Shown piece by piece: positions 6,492 to 12,094 of a stretch of DNA of 12,094 nucleotides. Made by a program: the position numbers and the translations under genes. Source of the DNA: Gammaproteobacteria bacterium (GTDB lineage Bacteria; Pseudomonadota; Gammaproteobacteria; Thiohalobacterales; Thiohalobacteraceae). The stretch spans positions 1 to 12,094 of the forward strand of contig JACRMO010000241.1 in NCBI GenBank assembly GCA_016214925.1. The letters run 5' to 3'. Under the pieces are notes generated by a model, which searched no databases, had not been told where the DNA came from, and saw only the letters and a program-made list of their open reading frames with translations. Numbering within the stretch: position 1 is the stretch's first letter; each line of letters starts with the position of its first letter.

Positions 6492-6532
6492 CATTAGCTG
6501 GATTAATGGATGCGTGATCGGGTGCATCACGC
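6492..6532. promoter_or_regulatory. Two dyads, possible operator
   Basis: CATTA-N7-TAATG (6492-6508) is followed by a perfect GCGTGAT-N7-ATCACGC (6512-6532). The two centres (6500 and 6522) are 22 bp apart, about two helical turns, and both have a 7-nt spacer. They lie upstream of the candidate promoters for both divergent genes, where an activator or repressor could bind. No regulator family is assigned; the half-site spacing does not fit CRP or FNR. Confidence 0.35.
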
Positions 6533-6624
6533 TCGGCAAAACCGCACGAAGCGCGGGATAATTTCGTAACTGCGGAAGACTGCAAACGGGCGGTGAGAAA
6601 GGGCACTACAACATCATCACACCC

Positions 6625-6653
6625 TTGGTATCGTGGATGCACGGCAGTACACT
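6625..6653 (+). promoter_or_regulatory. Candidate sigma70 promoter for DUF599 gene
   Basis: TTGGTA (6625-6630) and TACACT (6648-6653) are separated by exactly 17 bp, each matching consensus at 4 of 6 positions. The start would be near 6660, giving a leader of about 50 nt before the GTG at 6711. The strength is moderate at best. Confidence 0.4.
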
Positions 6654-6710
6654 GGAAACACGGTCGGAAATCATCGGAAGTGCCGTGTAATCGGTGCAAA
6701 GGGGCAATGC

Positions 6711-7337
6711 GTGCTGCACTACCTGGGCGAATTCAACGTCGATTTTGTCAGTGCTTTTATCGGTGCTGTCTTGTTGGGTGGCTATGAACTCTATCTGCGC
6801 ATGCGCATGCGCAAGGACCCGGACTACACGATTCAGAAGGTCAATCGGCGTGTGCGGGCGGCGTGGGTCGAGGGCATCATGAACGACCCCGAGCGGGCGG
6901 TGCTTGCGGTGCAGACACTCCGCAATTCAACCATGGCGGCGACCTTTCTGGCATCCACTGCCATTCTGCTCATCATGGGCGTCCTGACGCTCAGCGCCGG
7001 CGCGGGAAACCTCGCCGATTCCTGGAGCGCGCTGAATCTGCTCGGCTCCCTGCACACTGGCCTGCTGATGACCAAGCTGCTGATCCTGGTCGTCGATTTC
7101 GTGGTGGCCTTTTTCGCCTTCGCCATGGCCGTGCGGCTGTTCAATCACGTGGGTTACCAGATCAACATCCCCATAGGCTTGGATAAGCCACCGATAACAT
7201 CCCATCAGGTTGCCATTCATCTGAATCGCGCCGGCGGTTTCTACAGCATCGGCATGCGCGCGTATTTTTACGCCGTGCCCCTGCTGTTCTGGCTGTTCGG
7301 TCCGGAAATGCTGATCGCCGCCACGCGGGAGCGGTAA
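6711..7337 (+). CDS. DUF599 family integral membrane protein
   Basis: A 208-residue inner-membrane protein of the DUF599 family; its function is not known. About four membrane segments can be seen: 10-30 (VDFVSAFIGAVLLGGYELYL), 75-97, 117-142 and 178-205. The family signature is clear: VNRRVRAAWV near 44-53, then QTLRNSTMAATFLASTAIL (68-86), and the GGFYSIGMRAYFYAVPLLFW region near the C-terminus. The start is taken as GTG 6711, because AAAGGGG (6698-6704) stands six bases upstream. No in-frame ATG has a comparable site; the next in-frame ATG upstream is at 6633. The last 176 bases are also read on the other strand as the C-terminal extension of the convergent glycine-zipper gene. It is a single gene with no operon partner on its strand. 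Confidence 0.9.
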   Translation: MLHYLGEFNVDFVSAFIGAVLLGGYELYLRMRMRKDPDYTIQKVNRRVRAAWVEGIMNDPERAVLAVQTLRNSTMAATFLASTAILLIMGVLTLSAGAGNLADSWSALNLLGSLHTGLLMTKLLILVVDFVVAFFAFAMAVRLFNHVGYQINIPIGLDKPPITSHQVAIHLNRAGGFYSIGMRAYFYAVPLLFWLFGPEMLIAATRER

Positions 7338-7860
7338 GCACCAGCTGACCGTTTTCCACCGGGATGCGATCGCCCGGTTTATGGTCCATGCGCACCTTGC
7401 CCTGGGTGTCGCCGAGTCGGTAGCTTACGTCGTAGCCGATGACTTTCTTGCTGGCATCGCTCACCGTCTGACAGCGTCTTTCCATCGTCGTGGTCGTGTC
7501 GTTGGCCTGCATGTTTTTCTGCACGGTATTGCCGGCATAACCGCCGGCCGCGGCACCGGCGACAGTCGCCAGCTTTTTGCCGGTACCGCCACCCACTTGG
7601 TTACCCAGCACGCCACCGATCAGCGCGCCCGTCACCGTGCCGAGAACCCTGTGCTCATCCTTGACCGGTTTCTGCCGGGTGACCGGGACATCTTCACAGA
7701 CCTCGCGGGGCGTTTGCACGGTTTGCGTGAGCTCTTTGACGCTCAGCACCTCGGCATAGGCCGGTTGCTTATTCGCCAACAGCTTGTAGCCGGCGAGGGT
7801 ACCACCCGCGGTCGCCACGACTACGCCAATCACGATTCCGGTTACCATTGATTTGTCCAT
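7162..7860 (-). CDS. Glycine-zipper (2TM/SlyB-like) envelope protein with C-terminal extension
   Basis: A 232-residue protein. An N-terminal hydrophobic anchor or uncleaved signal (about 5-27, TGIVIGVVVATAGGTLAGY) precedes a periplasmic region. A glycine-zipper 2TM motif follows (about 73-112, GTVTGALIGGVLGNQVGGG then KKLATVAGAAAGGYAGN). Next is the conserved tail with RCQTVSDASKKVIGYDVSYR and GKVRMDHKPGDRIPVENGQLVLT (to residue 176). Relatives, as I recall them, end near here. In this gene the frame continues 56 more residues, Arg/Cys-rich and without recognisable fold, overlapping the convergent DUF599 gene antisense. The family is thought to affect envelope integrity. The start at 7860 has GAGAGGG upstream. 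A strong extended -10 promoter lies about 76 bases upstream of the ATG. It is a single-gene unit; the core call is secure, the extension odd. Confidence 0.88.
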   Translation of the reverse strand: MDKSMVTGIVIGVVVATAGGTLAGYKLLANKQPAYAEVLSVKELTQTVQTPREVCEDVPVTRQKPVKDEHRVLGTVTGALIGGVLGNQVGGGTGKKLATVAGAAAGGYAGNTVQKNMQANDTTTTMERRCQTVSDASKKVIGYDVSYRLGDTQGKVRMDHKPGDRIPVENGQLVLTAPAWRRSAFPDRTARTAGARRKNTRACRCCRNRRRDSDEWQPDGMLSVAYPSLWGC

Positions 7861-7906
7861 GCGGATTCCCTCTCATTGATCGATCTGCTTGCTATGCTGC
7901 AATGCA

Positions 7907-7929
7907 TGCGCCGTCATGTGTCTGGCGCA
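7907..7929. other. Inverted repeat at transcript start of glycine-zipper gene
   Basis: TGCGCC (7907-7912) and GGCGCA (7924-7929) pair around 11 nt. Outer arms ATGCA (7902-7906) and TGCAT (7933-7937) extend the match across a 3-nt bulge. It sits at the expected transcription start and touches the -10 element, so it could be an operator or a 5' leader hairpin. No regulator is inferred. Confidence 0.35.
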
Positions 7930-7935
7930 ATGTGC

Positions 7936-7944
7936 ATTATAACA
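7936..7944 (-). promoter_or_regulatory. Extended -10 promoter of glycine-zipper gene
   Basis: On the minus strand the sequence reads TGTTATAAT, a perfect extended -10 (TGnTATAAT). The -35 position is weak (TTACTT at 18-bp spacing), as is common for extended -10 promoters. Transcription should start near 7929, giving a leader of about 69 nt before the ATG at 7860. This is the best promoter match in the window. Confidence 0.7.
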
Positions 7945-7989
7945 AAGGCCTGCTGTGCAAAGTAACGACTGGGTATCAGTCCGATTGCG

Positions 7990-8008
7990 CTCGGGTTGCT
8001 CGCCCGAG
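7990..8008 (-). terminator. Weak candidate terminator hairpin downstream of malQ
   Basis: CTCGGG (7990-7995) and CCCGAG (8003-8008) form a 6-bp GC-rich stem with a 7-nt loop, 34 bases past the malQ stop. No U-run follows in the malQ direction, so intrinsic termination is uncertain. It also lies upstream of the glycine-zipper promoter. Confidence 0.3.
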
Positions 8009-8041
8009 TACGCGAACCGTCATGCCCACGTTTGACCGGAC

Positions 8042-9526
8042 CTAGCGTCCGTAGAGCTCCACCAACTGCCGCAACCGTTCGGCGAGATCGTCCGGCAGCT
8101 GCTCCCAGGCGAAACGCCATCGCCAGTTGCCTTCGGTCACGCCCGGTGTGTTCATGCGGTGTTCCGAACCCAGTGCGAGCGCATCCTGAAGCGGGATGAC
8201 GGCGAGCACGGCGACCGAGGCGAAGGTCGCGCGGATCAGCGGCCAAGGCATGGCCTCGGTGGAATAACCGAGGTATTCGTGCGCATGCGCGCGCACGCTC
8301 TCATCGAGGCCTGCGTACCAGCCGAGCGTGGTGTCGTTGTCGTGGGTGCCGGTGTAGGCGACGCTCAGATACTCATGGTTGTGCGGCAGATAGGGATTGT
8401 GCGCATCGCCGCCGAAGGAGAATTGCAAAATCTTCATGCCGGGCAGGCCGAAACCGATGCGCAACGCATCGACCTCGGGCGTGATGATGCCCAGATCCTC
8501 GGCCACCAGCGGCAGATCGTGGAAGCTGTCGAGCAGCGCCTGAAACAGGCGTTGGCCCGGCGCCTTCACCCAATGACCGTCGATGGCGGTCTCGGCGCTC
8601 GCCGGGATTTCCCAGTACGCCTCGAAACCGCGGAAGTGATCGATGCGGATCAGATCGAACAATTCACGCTGGGTGCGCATGCGTTCGATCCACCAGCGGA
8701 AACCGTCCTGCTCGATGCGCTCCCAACGGTAATGCGGATTGCCCCAACGCTGGCCGGTGGCGGAAAAATAATCCGGCGGCACGCCGGCCACGACTTCAAG
8801 ACGGCCCGCGGCGTCGACGCGGAAATACTCGCGGTGCGCCCACACCTCGGCGCTGTCGTAGGCAACGAAGATCGGCACGTCGCCGAACAACAGCACGCCG
8901 TTCTCGTTGGCATAGCGGCGCAGATCGTGCCACTGGCGGAAGAAGGCGAATTGGTTGAAACACACCTGTTCGATCGGCACAGCGAGACGCCGGCGCGCCT
9001 CGGCCAAGCTCTGTGGATCGCGATCGCGCAGCGGCGGCGACCAGTCGAACCAACCCCGCCCCTGCTGATCGGCGCGCAGTGCCTCGTAGAGCGCGAAGTC
9101 ATCCAACCAAGCGGCGTGCGTCGCACGGAAATCGGCGAACTCGGCGCGTTCGGCGGGACTGGCGACACTTTGAAAACCGGCGTAGGCGGCACACAGTTGA
9201 TTGCAGCGCCAGTCGTTGCCGCAACCCGTGGTCGCGACACCCCGCGCCACCAACCAGCCCCATTCGACCAGCCGTTGCAGACTGATCAGTCGCGGATTGC
9301 CCGCGTTTACCGAGGTACATTGATAGGGTGAGCGATCGGCGTGGGTCGGTCCGAGCGGCAACATCTGCCACACACCGATCCCGGCGCTGGCGAGAAAATC
9401 CACGAAGCGGAACGCCTCGGCGCCAAGCTCGCCGCCGTCGCCATCGCCCGGCAGCGAGGTGGGATGCAGCAGGATGCCGGCACGGCGCTTGGCGAAAGGG
9501 CTGTTGGGATTGAGCGGTGGCGACAT
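8042..9526 (-). CDS. malQ: 4-alpha-glucanotransferase (amylomaltase)
   Basis: A 494-residue GH77 enzyme that transfers alpha-1,4-glucan segments between maltodextrins, releasing glucose, in the cytoplasm. The opening AGILLHPTSLPG and PYQCTSVNAGNP are GH77 landmarks. The catalytic residues are all present. The nucleophile is Asp296 in LIRIDHFRG, the acid/base is Glu343 in LVAEDLGIITPEV, and the transition-state Asp396 is in YTGTHDNDTTLGW. These numbers lie close to those of Thermus amylomaltase (293, 340, 395), so the protein is full length and compact, without the N-terminal extension of E. coli MalQ. The C-terminus 'MNTPGVTEGNWRWR' is also typical. The start ATG is 6 bases after the GH57 stop, with no strong ribosome-binding site, so coupled translation in the glgC-GH57-malQ operon is likely. 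It probably acts in glycogen or maltodextrin turnover rather than in maltose uptake. Confidence 0.97.
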   Translation of the reverse strand: MSPPLNPNSPFAKRRAGILLHPTSLPGDGDGGELGAEAFRFVDFLASAGIGVWQMLPLGPTHADRSPYQCTSVNAGNPRLISLQRLVEWGWLVARGVATTGCGNDWRCNQLCAAYAGFQSVASPAERAEFADFRATHAAWLDDFALYEALRADQQGRGWFDWSPPLRDRDPQSLAEARRRLAVPIEQVCFNQFAFFRQWHDLRRYANENGVLLFGDVPIFVAYDSAEVWAHREYFRVDAAGRLEVVAGVPPDYFSATGQRWGNPHYRWERIEQDGFRWWIERMRTQRELFDLIRIDHFRGFEAYWEIPASAETAIDGHWVKAPGQRLFQALLDSFHDLPLVAEDLGIITPEVDALRIGFGLPGMKILQFSFGGDAHNPYLPHNHEYLSVAYTGTHDNDTTLGWYAGLDESVRAHAHEYLGYSTEAMPWPLIRATFASVAVLAVIPLQDALALGSEHRMNTPGVTEGNWRWRFAWEQLPDDLAERLRQLVELYGR

Positions 9527-9532
9527 CGTGCG

Positions 9533-11254
9533 TCAGCTCTGCGGCTGACCATGGCGCATCACACCGCCGGCGGCCGGACCAATCCCGGTCGTCGTGCCGT
9601 GCGTAAACGCGTGCGTGAGATATTCCGGCGGCTCCTTGCCGAGCAACTGATACAGATTCGCCAGGTGCATGCGGAACAGACGATCGAAGTCCTGCACACT
9701 GTCGGCCGGGTTGTAATCGCCGAACCACCAGAACCAGTCCGAACCTTCGCAGATGGCCAACTGATGCTGCGCGGCCGCGAGTTGTTCGGAATCGATGCGG
9801 CCACCGGAGGTGACTTCGTCGAACATGCGCTTGGCGTCACCGAGCATGTCCCAAGCACGATTCTTGTCGCGGTCGCCGATCCAGGTGGAAAACGTGCCGT
9901 ACACCCAACTGCCCGCCACCAGCGATTCGATCTCGGCGGCGGCGTTGCCGGCGTCGAGGTATTCCGAGAAGGTGGTGAGGTTGATGCTCGGGTGCGCCGC
10001 CAGTTGCTGATACAGCGCATGCAGGAAATAGTAACCGTTCTCCGGGTAATACTCCCAGGCGTTCTCGCCGTCGAGGATGATGGAGACGATACGACGCGAC
10101 TCCGGCGCACTGGAGGTGCGGATGTTTTCGAGATGGTGAATGAGATTGGCGACGGCATCGTCGGCATGCCAGTCGGTGTAGGTGAAACCGACCATATCCG
10201 ACAGACCATCGTCGCGGAAGAAACACGCCAGCTTGCCGTTGCGCACATGATACGGCTGAAACAACAGCGTTTCACGCGGCAGTTCCTTGAGGCGTGCGTC
10301 ATGCGCCACACTGTGAAACAGCACACTCTCGCCGCTGGCCGCCCAGCGGAAACCGTGCTTCTCCAGCAGATGCAGCGTGGCGGTGCTCACGCTGCCTTCC
10401 GCCGGCCAGCAACCGCGCGGCCGGAAACCGAAGTATTGCTCGCAACTGTTGATGGCCTCGCGGATATGCCACTCGGAACGCTCCAAGCCGCCCGGATAGG
10501 CCTGCAACTCGGGCAATGGCGCGGCCGGCATGGCCTCGTGCGCGGATTTGATGTCGAGCAGCAAGGGCATGATCGGGTGCGCATACGGCGTCACTGCGAT
10601 TTCCACCTTGCCCTGCTTGGCCAGCCGCGCGTAGCGGTCGATCACACCCGACAACAGCTCGCCGATGACAGTGATCAGCGTGCGGCGATCATGGAGCGAA
10701 TAATTCCCGCCCTGTTCGATGAGCTTGCGTATCCGCACATCGCTGCGGCGCACGGTCTCGCCCATCCAGGCGAGGTGATACCACACCAGCAGGTCGACCA
10801 GAAACTGATCGCTGAGGTAACACAGACTTCCCGGATGCGTGCTGCACCAGCGCGCCAGCTCCGCCAGGCTCTGATAGTGCGGAAACCGGTCGATAAGGCG
10901 CCGCTGGTTCGCGCGCAGACAATCCTTGACCAATTTCAGGCGCGACTCGGGCTGGGTCGGCAGGGTTGTTGCGACCAGCGCGTCGAGCAGTGGATCGCGA
11001 ATGGTCTTACCCTCGCGCAGAAAACCGCTCACCTGACCGGCGTAGTCGGACAACTGATCGAGCAGGATCGGCGCGAAGTTCACCACGGCGCGGGCGTCGG
11101 GCACCGCTTCGAGGTGCGCCGCCATGTCGACGTAATCCTTGATGGCGTGCAGATAGGACCAAGGCTGCTGATACTCGCCGCTCATCATGTTGCAGTACTG
11201 CGGCTGATGCATGTGCCAGCACAGCACGACATTCAGCTTCGGCTCAACGGACAT
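9533..11254 (-). CDS. Glycoside hydrolase family 57 protein (alpha-glucan-acting)
   Basis: A 573-residue cytoplasmic GH57 enzyme without signal peptide. It opens with the family motif 1 as HMHQPQY (14-20; HQPYY-like). By comparison with characterised GH57 enzymes the likely nucleophile is Glu286 in GCWPAEGSVS and the likely acid/base is Asp395 in IILDGENAWEYY. Other landmarks are VTPYAHPIMPLL (221-232), FRDDGLSD (346-353) and 'GSDWFWWFGDYNP'. GH57 holds alpha-amylases, amylopullulanases, 4-alpha-glucanotransferases and branching enzymes. The WPAEGS rather than WLPEC form argues against the TK1436-type branching enzyme, so an amylase, debranching or transferase activity is favoured. It starts 11 bases inside the end of glgC, with AGGAG 7 bases upstream, and is followed 6 bases later by malQ. 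Gene order implies a role in glycogen processing. The family is certain; the exact reaction is not. Confidence 0.93.
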   Translation of the reverse strand: MSVEPKLNVVLCWHMHQPQYCNMMSGEYQQPWSYLHAIKDYVDMAAHLEAVPDARAVVNFAPILLDQLSDYAGQVSGFLREGKTIRDPLLDALVATTLPTQPESRLKLVKDCLRANQRRLIDRFPHYQSLAELARWCSTHPGSLCYLSDQFLVDLLVWYHLAWMGETVRRSDVRIRKLIEQGGNYSLHDRRTLITVIGELLSGVIDRYARLAKQGKVEIAVTPYAHPIMPLLLDIKSAHEAMPAAPLPELQAYPGGLERSEWHIREAINSCEQYFGFRPRGCWPAEGSVSTATLHLLEKHGFRWAASGESVLFHSVAHDARLKELPRETLLFQPYHVRNGKLACFFRDDGLSDMVGFTYTDWHADDAVANLIHHLENIRTSSAPESRRIVSIILDGENAWEYYPENGYYFLHALYQQLAAHPSINLTTFSEYLDAGNAAAEIESLVAGSWVYGTFSTWIGDRDKNRAWDMLGDAKRMFDEVTSGGRIDSEQLAAAQHQLAICEGSDWFWWFGDYNPADSVQDFDRLFRMHLANLYQLLGKEPPEYLTHAFTHGTTTGIGPAAGGVMRHGQPQS

Positions 11255-12094
11255 GGTGCAACTCCTGACCGAGCATTTCCGGCGTCACCAGCACCACGCC
11301 GCCCTCGGACACATAGAACCGTTCGGCATCGGCGTCGGCATCCTCGCCGATGATGGTATTGGCCGGGATGCGACAGCCCTTGTCGATCACTGCGCGGGTA
11401 ATGCGGCAGTTCTCGCCGATCTCGACATTGGGCAGCACCACCGCGTCTTCCAGCTTGGCGCGGGTGTGTACTTTAACATTCGAGAACAGCAGCGAGTGGC
11501 GCACCAGCGCGCCGGAGATGATGCAGCCGCCGGAGACCATGGAGTCCACCGCCATGCCGCGACGGTCGTCGTCGTCGAACACGAATTTGGCCGGCGGCAG
11601 TTGTTCCTGATAGGTCCAGATCGGCCACTGGGCGTCGTAGAGATTCAGTTCCGGCGTGATGCCGATCAATTCCAGATTGGCCTCCCAGAAGGCGTCGACG
11701 GTACCGACGTCGCGCCAATAGGCCTGTTTGCCGGTTTCCTCGTCGCGGAACGGATAGGCGGTCACCTTATGCGATTCGATGACGCTGGGAATGATGTCCT
11801 TGCCGAAGTCATGCGTGGACATGTCATTGTCGCTGTCTTGGATGAGTATCTTGTAGAGGAATTGGGTATTGAAGACATAGATGCCCATTGAGGCCAGCGC
11901 CATGTCTGGCTGTCCCGGCATCGGCTGGGGGCTCGCGGGTTTTTCCTGAAACTCGATAACCCGGTTGTCGGTATCCACGCTCATCACGCCGAACTCTTTC
12001 GCGCGCTCCAACGGCACTTCGATGCAGCCGACGGTCATGTCCGCGCCGCGTTTGACGTGGTCGGCGATCATCGGGCCGTAGTCCATTTTATAGA
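11244..12094 (-). CDS. glgC: Glucose-1-phosphate adenylyltransferase (ADP-glucose pyrophosphorylase), C-terminal part
   Basis: About 282 residues of an enzyme normally near 420-430 long. The N-terminal nucleotide-binding part lies beyond the window edge, so the gene is partial by position, not broken. It makes ADP-glucose from ATP and glucose-1-phosphate, the committed step of bacterial glycogen synthesis. Visible parts are YKMDYGPMIADHV, which continues the catalytic DHIYK motif, and VIEFQEKP, whose Lys matches the E. coli Lys195 that binds glucose-1-phosphate. Then come MGIYVFNTQFLYKIL, FGKDIIPSV and YWRDVGTVDAFWEANL. The C-terminal left-handed beta-helix (about the last 100 residues) ends IGEDADADAERFYVSEGG then VLVTPEML, very like the enteric enzyme. 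It heads the visible operon, and its stop overlaps the GH57 start by 11 bases. Allosteric residues near the N-terminus cannot be checked here. Confidence 0.97.
   Translation of the reverse strand, partial: YKMDYGPMIADHVKRGADMTVGCIEVPLERAKEFGVMSVDTDNRVIEFQEKPASPQPMPGQPDMALASMGIYVFNTQFLYKILIQDSDNDMSTHDFGKDIIPSVIESHKVTAYPFRDEETGKQAYWRDVGTVDAFWEANLELIGITPELNLYDAQWPIWTYQEQLPPAKFVFDDDDRRGMAVDSMVSGGCIISGALVRHSLLFSNVKVHTRAKLEDAVVLPNVEIGENCRITRAVIDKGCRIPANTIIGEDADADAERFYVSEGGVVLVTPEMLGQELHHVR

Larger units (their letters stand above)
6368..6710. other. Divergent intergenic region
   Basis: This 343-bp stretch between the secreted-protein gene (minus) and the DUF599 gene (plus) holds the strong AAGGAGG of the former and a GC-rich hairpin in its leader. 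It also holds candidate -10 elements for both directions and two dyads at 6492-6532. Frames crossing it (for example the upstream extension of the DUF599 frame to 6633) lack coding character. I see no RNA gene or mobile-element end. Confidence 0.55.

Noticed and set aside
6512..6532. CRP- or FNR-type binding site
   Set aside because: The arms contain GTGA and TCAC, but the spacing between them is 9, not the 6 of CRP sites, and the FNR pattern TTGAT-N4-ATCAA is absent.
7948..8041. Possible tRNA or small RNA between malQ and the glycine-zipper gene
   Set aside because: One hairpin (7990-8008) is present, but no cloverleaf, T-loop or anticodon arm can be folded, and no promoter points into it.
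8159..9331. 390-codon plus-strand open frame
   Set aside because: Antisense shadow of malQ, with low-complexity composition and no recognisable motif or ribosome-binding site.
9341..11353. 670-codon plus-strand open frame
   Set aside because: It lies wholly antisense to GH57 and malQ, both with intact catalytic motifs. Its translation has no domain, and such frames are common in GC-biased genes because codons complementary to stops are rare.

Overview
The window is GC-rich DNA (roughly 60 % by eye) with tightly packed genes and strong G/C bias at third codon positions. The protein types point to a proteobacterium, most likely a gammaproteobacterium: the ADP-glucose pyrophosphorylase carries the C-terminal motifs of the E. 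coli GlgC type, and there are a DUF4197 lipoprotein, a MacAB-type efflux operon and a SlyB-like glycine-zipper protein. No tRNA, rRNA, CRISPR array, transposase, integrase or phage gene is visible. It looks like ordinary chromosome rather than an island.

Layout. (1) 1-172, minus: N-terminus of a PAS-domain sensor cut by the window edge. (2) 264-1115, minus: DUF4197 lipoprotein. It diverges from (3) 1164-4393, plus: a three-gene export operon of MacA-like adaptor, ABC ATPase and MacB-type permease, with overlapping or abutting ends. A GTCATTCCGGC-type palindrome follows it. (4) 4612-5622, plus: diguanylate cyclase with an N-terminal cyclic-nucleotide-binding-like domain. (5) 5637-5789 and 5798-6367, minus: a 50-codon coding remnant or small gene, then a conserved secreted protein of unknown function. 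(6) 6368-6710: a 343-bp divergent intergenic region with two dyads and candidate promoters. (7) 6711-7337, plus: DUF599 membrane protein. It converges with and is overlapped by (8) 7162-7860, minus: a glycine-zipper envelope protein with a C-terminal extension read antisense to the DUF599 gene. (9) 8042-12094, minus: glycogen/maltodextrin operon, transcribed glgC (partial), GH57 glycosidase, malQ.

How they work together. The adaptor, ATPase and permease should form one trans-envelope pump with a TolC-like channel encoded elsewhere. The glgC operon couples ADP-glucose supply for glycogen synthesis to alpha-glucan remodelling. The other genes are single units linked to signalling or the envelope.

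I did not find a clearly new multi-gene system. The best leads are the antisense C-terminal extension of the glycine-zipper protein, the 50-codon orphan coding segment, the possible bidirectional/leaderless promoter between the lipoprotein and the efflux operon, the paired dyads near 6492-6532, and the diguanylate cyclase whose cNMP domain lacks the usual phosphate-binding arginine.
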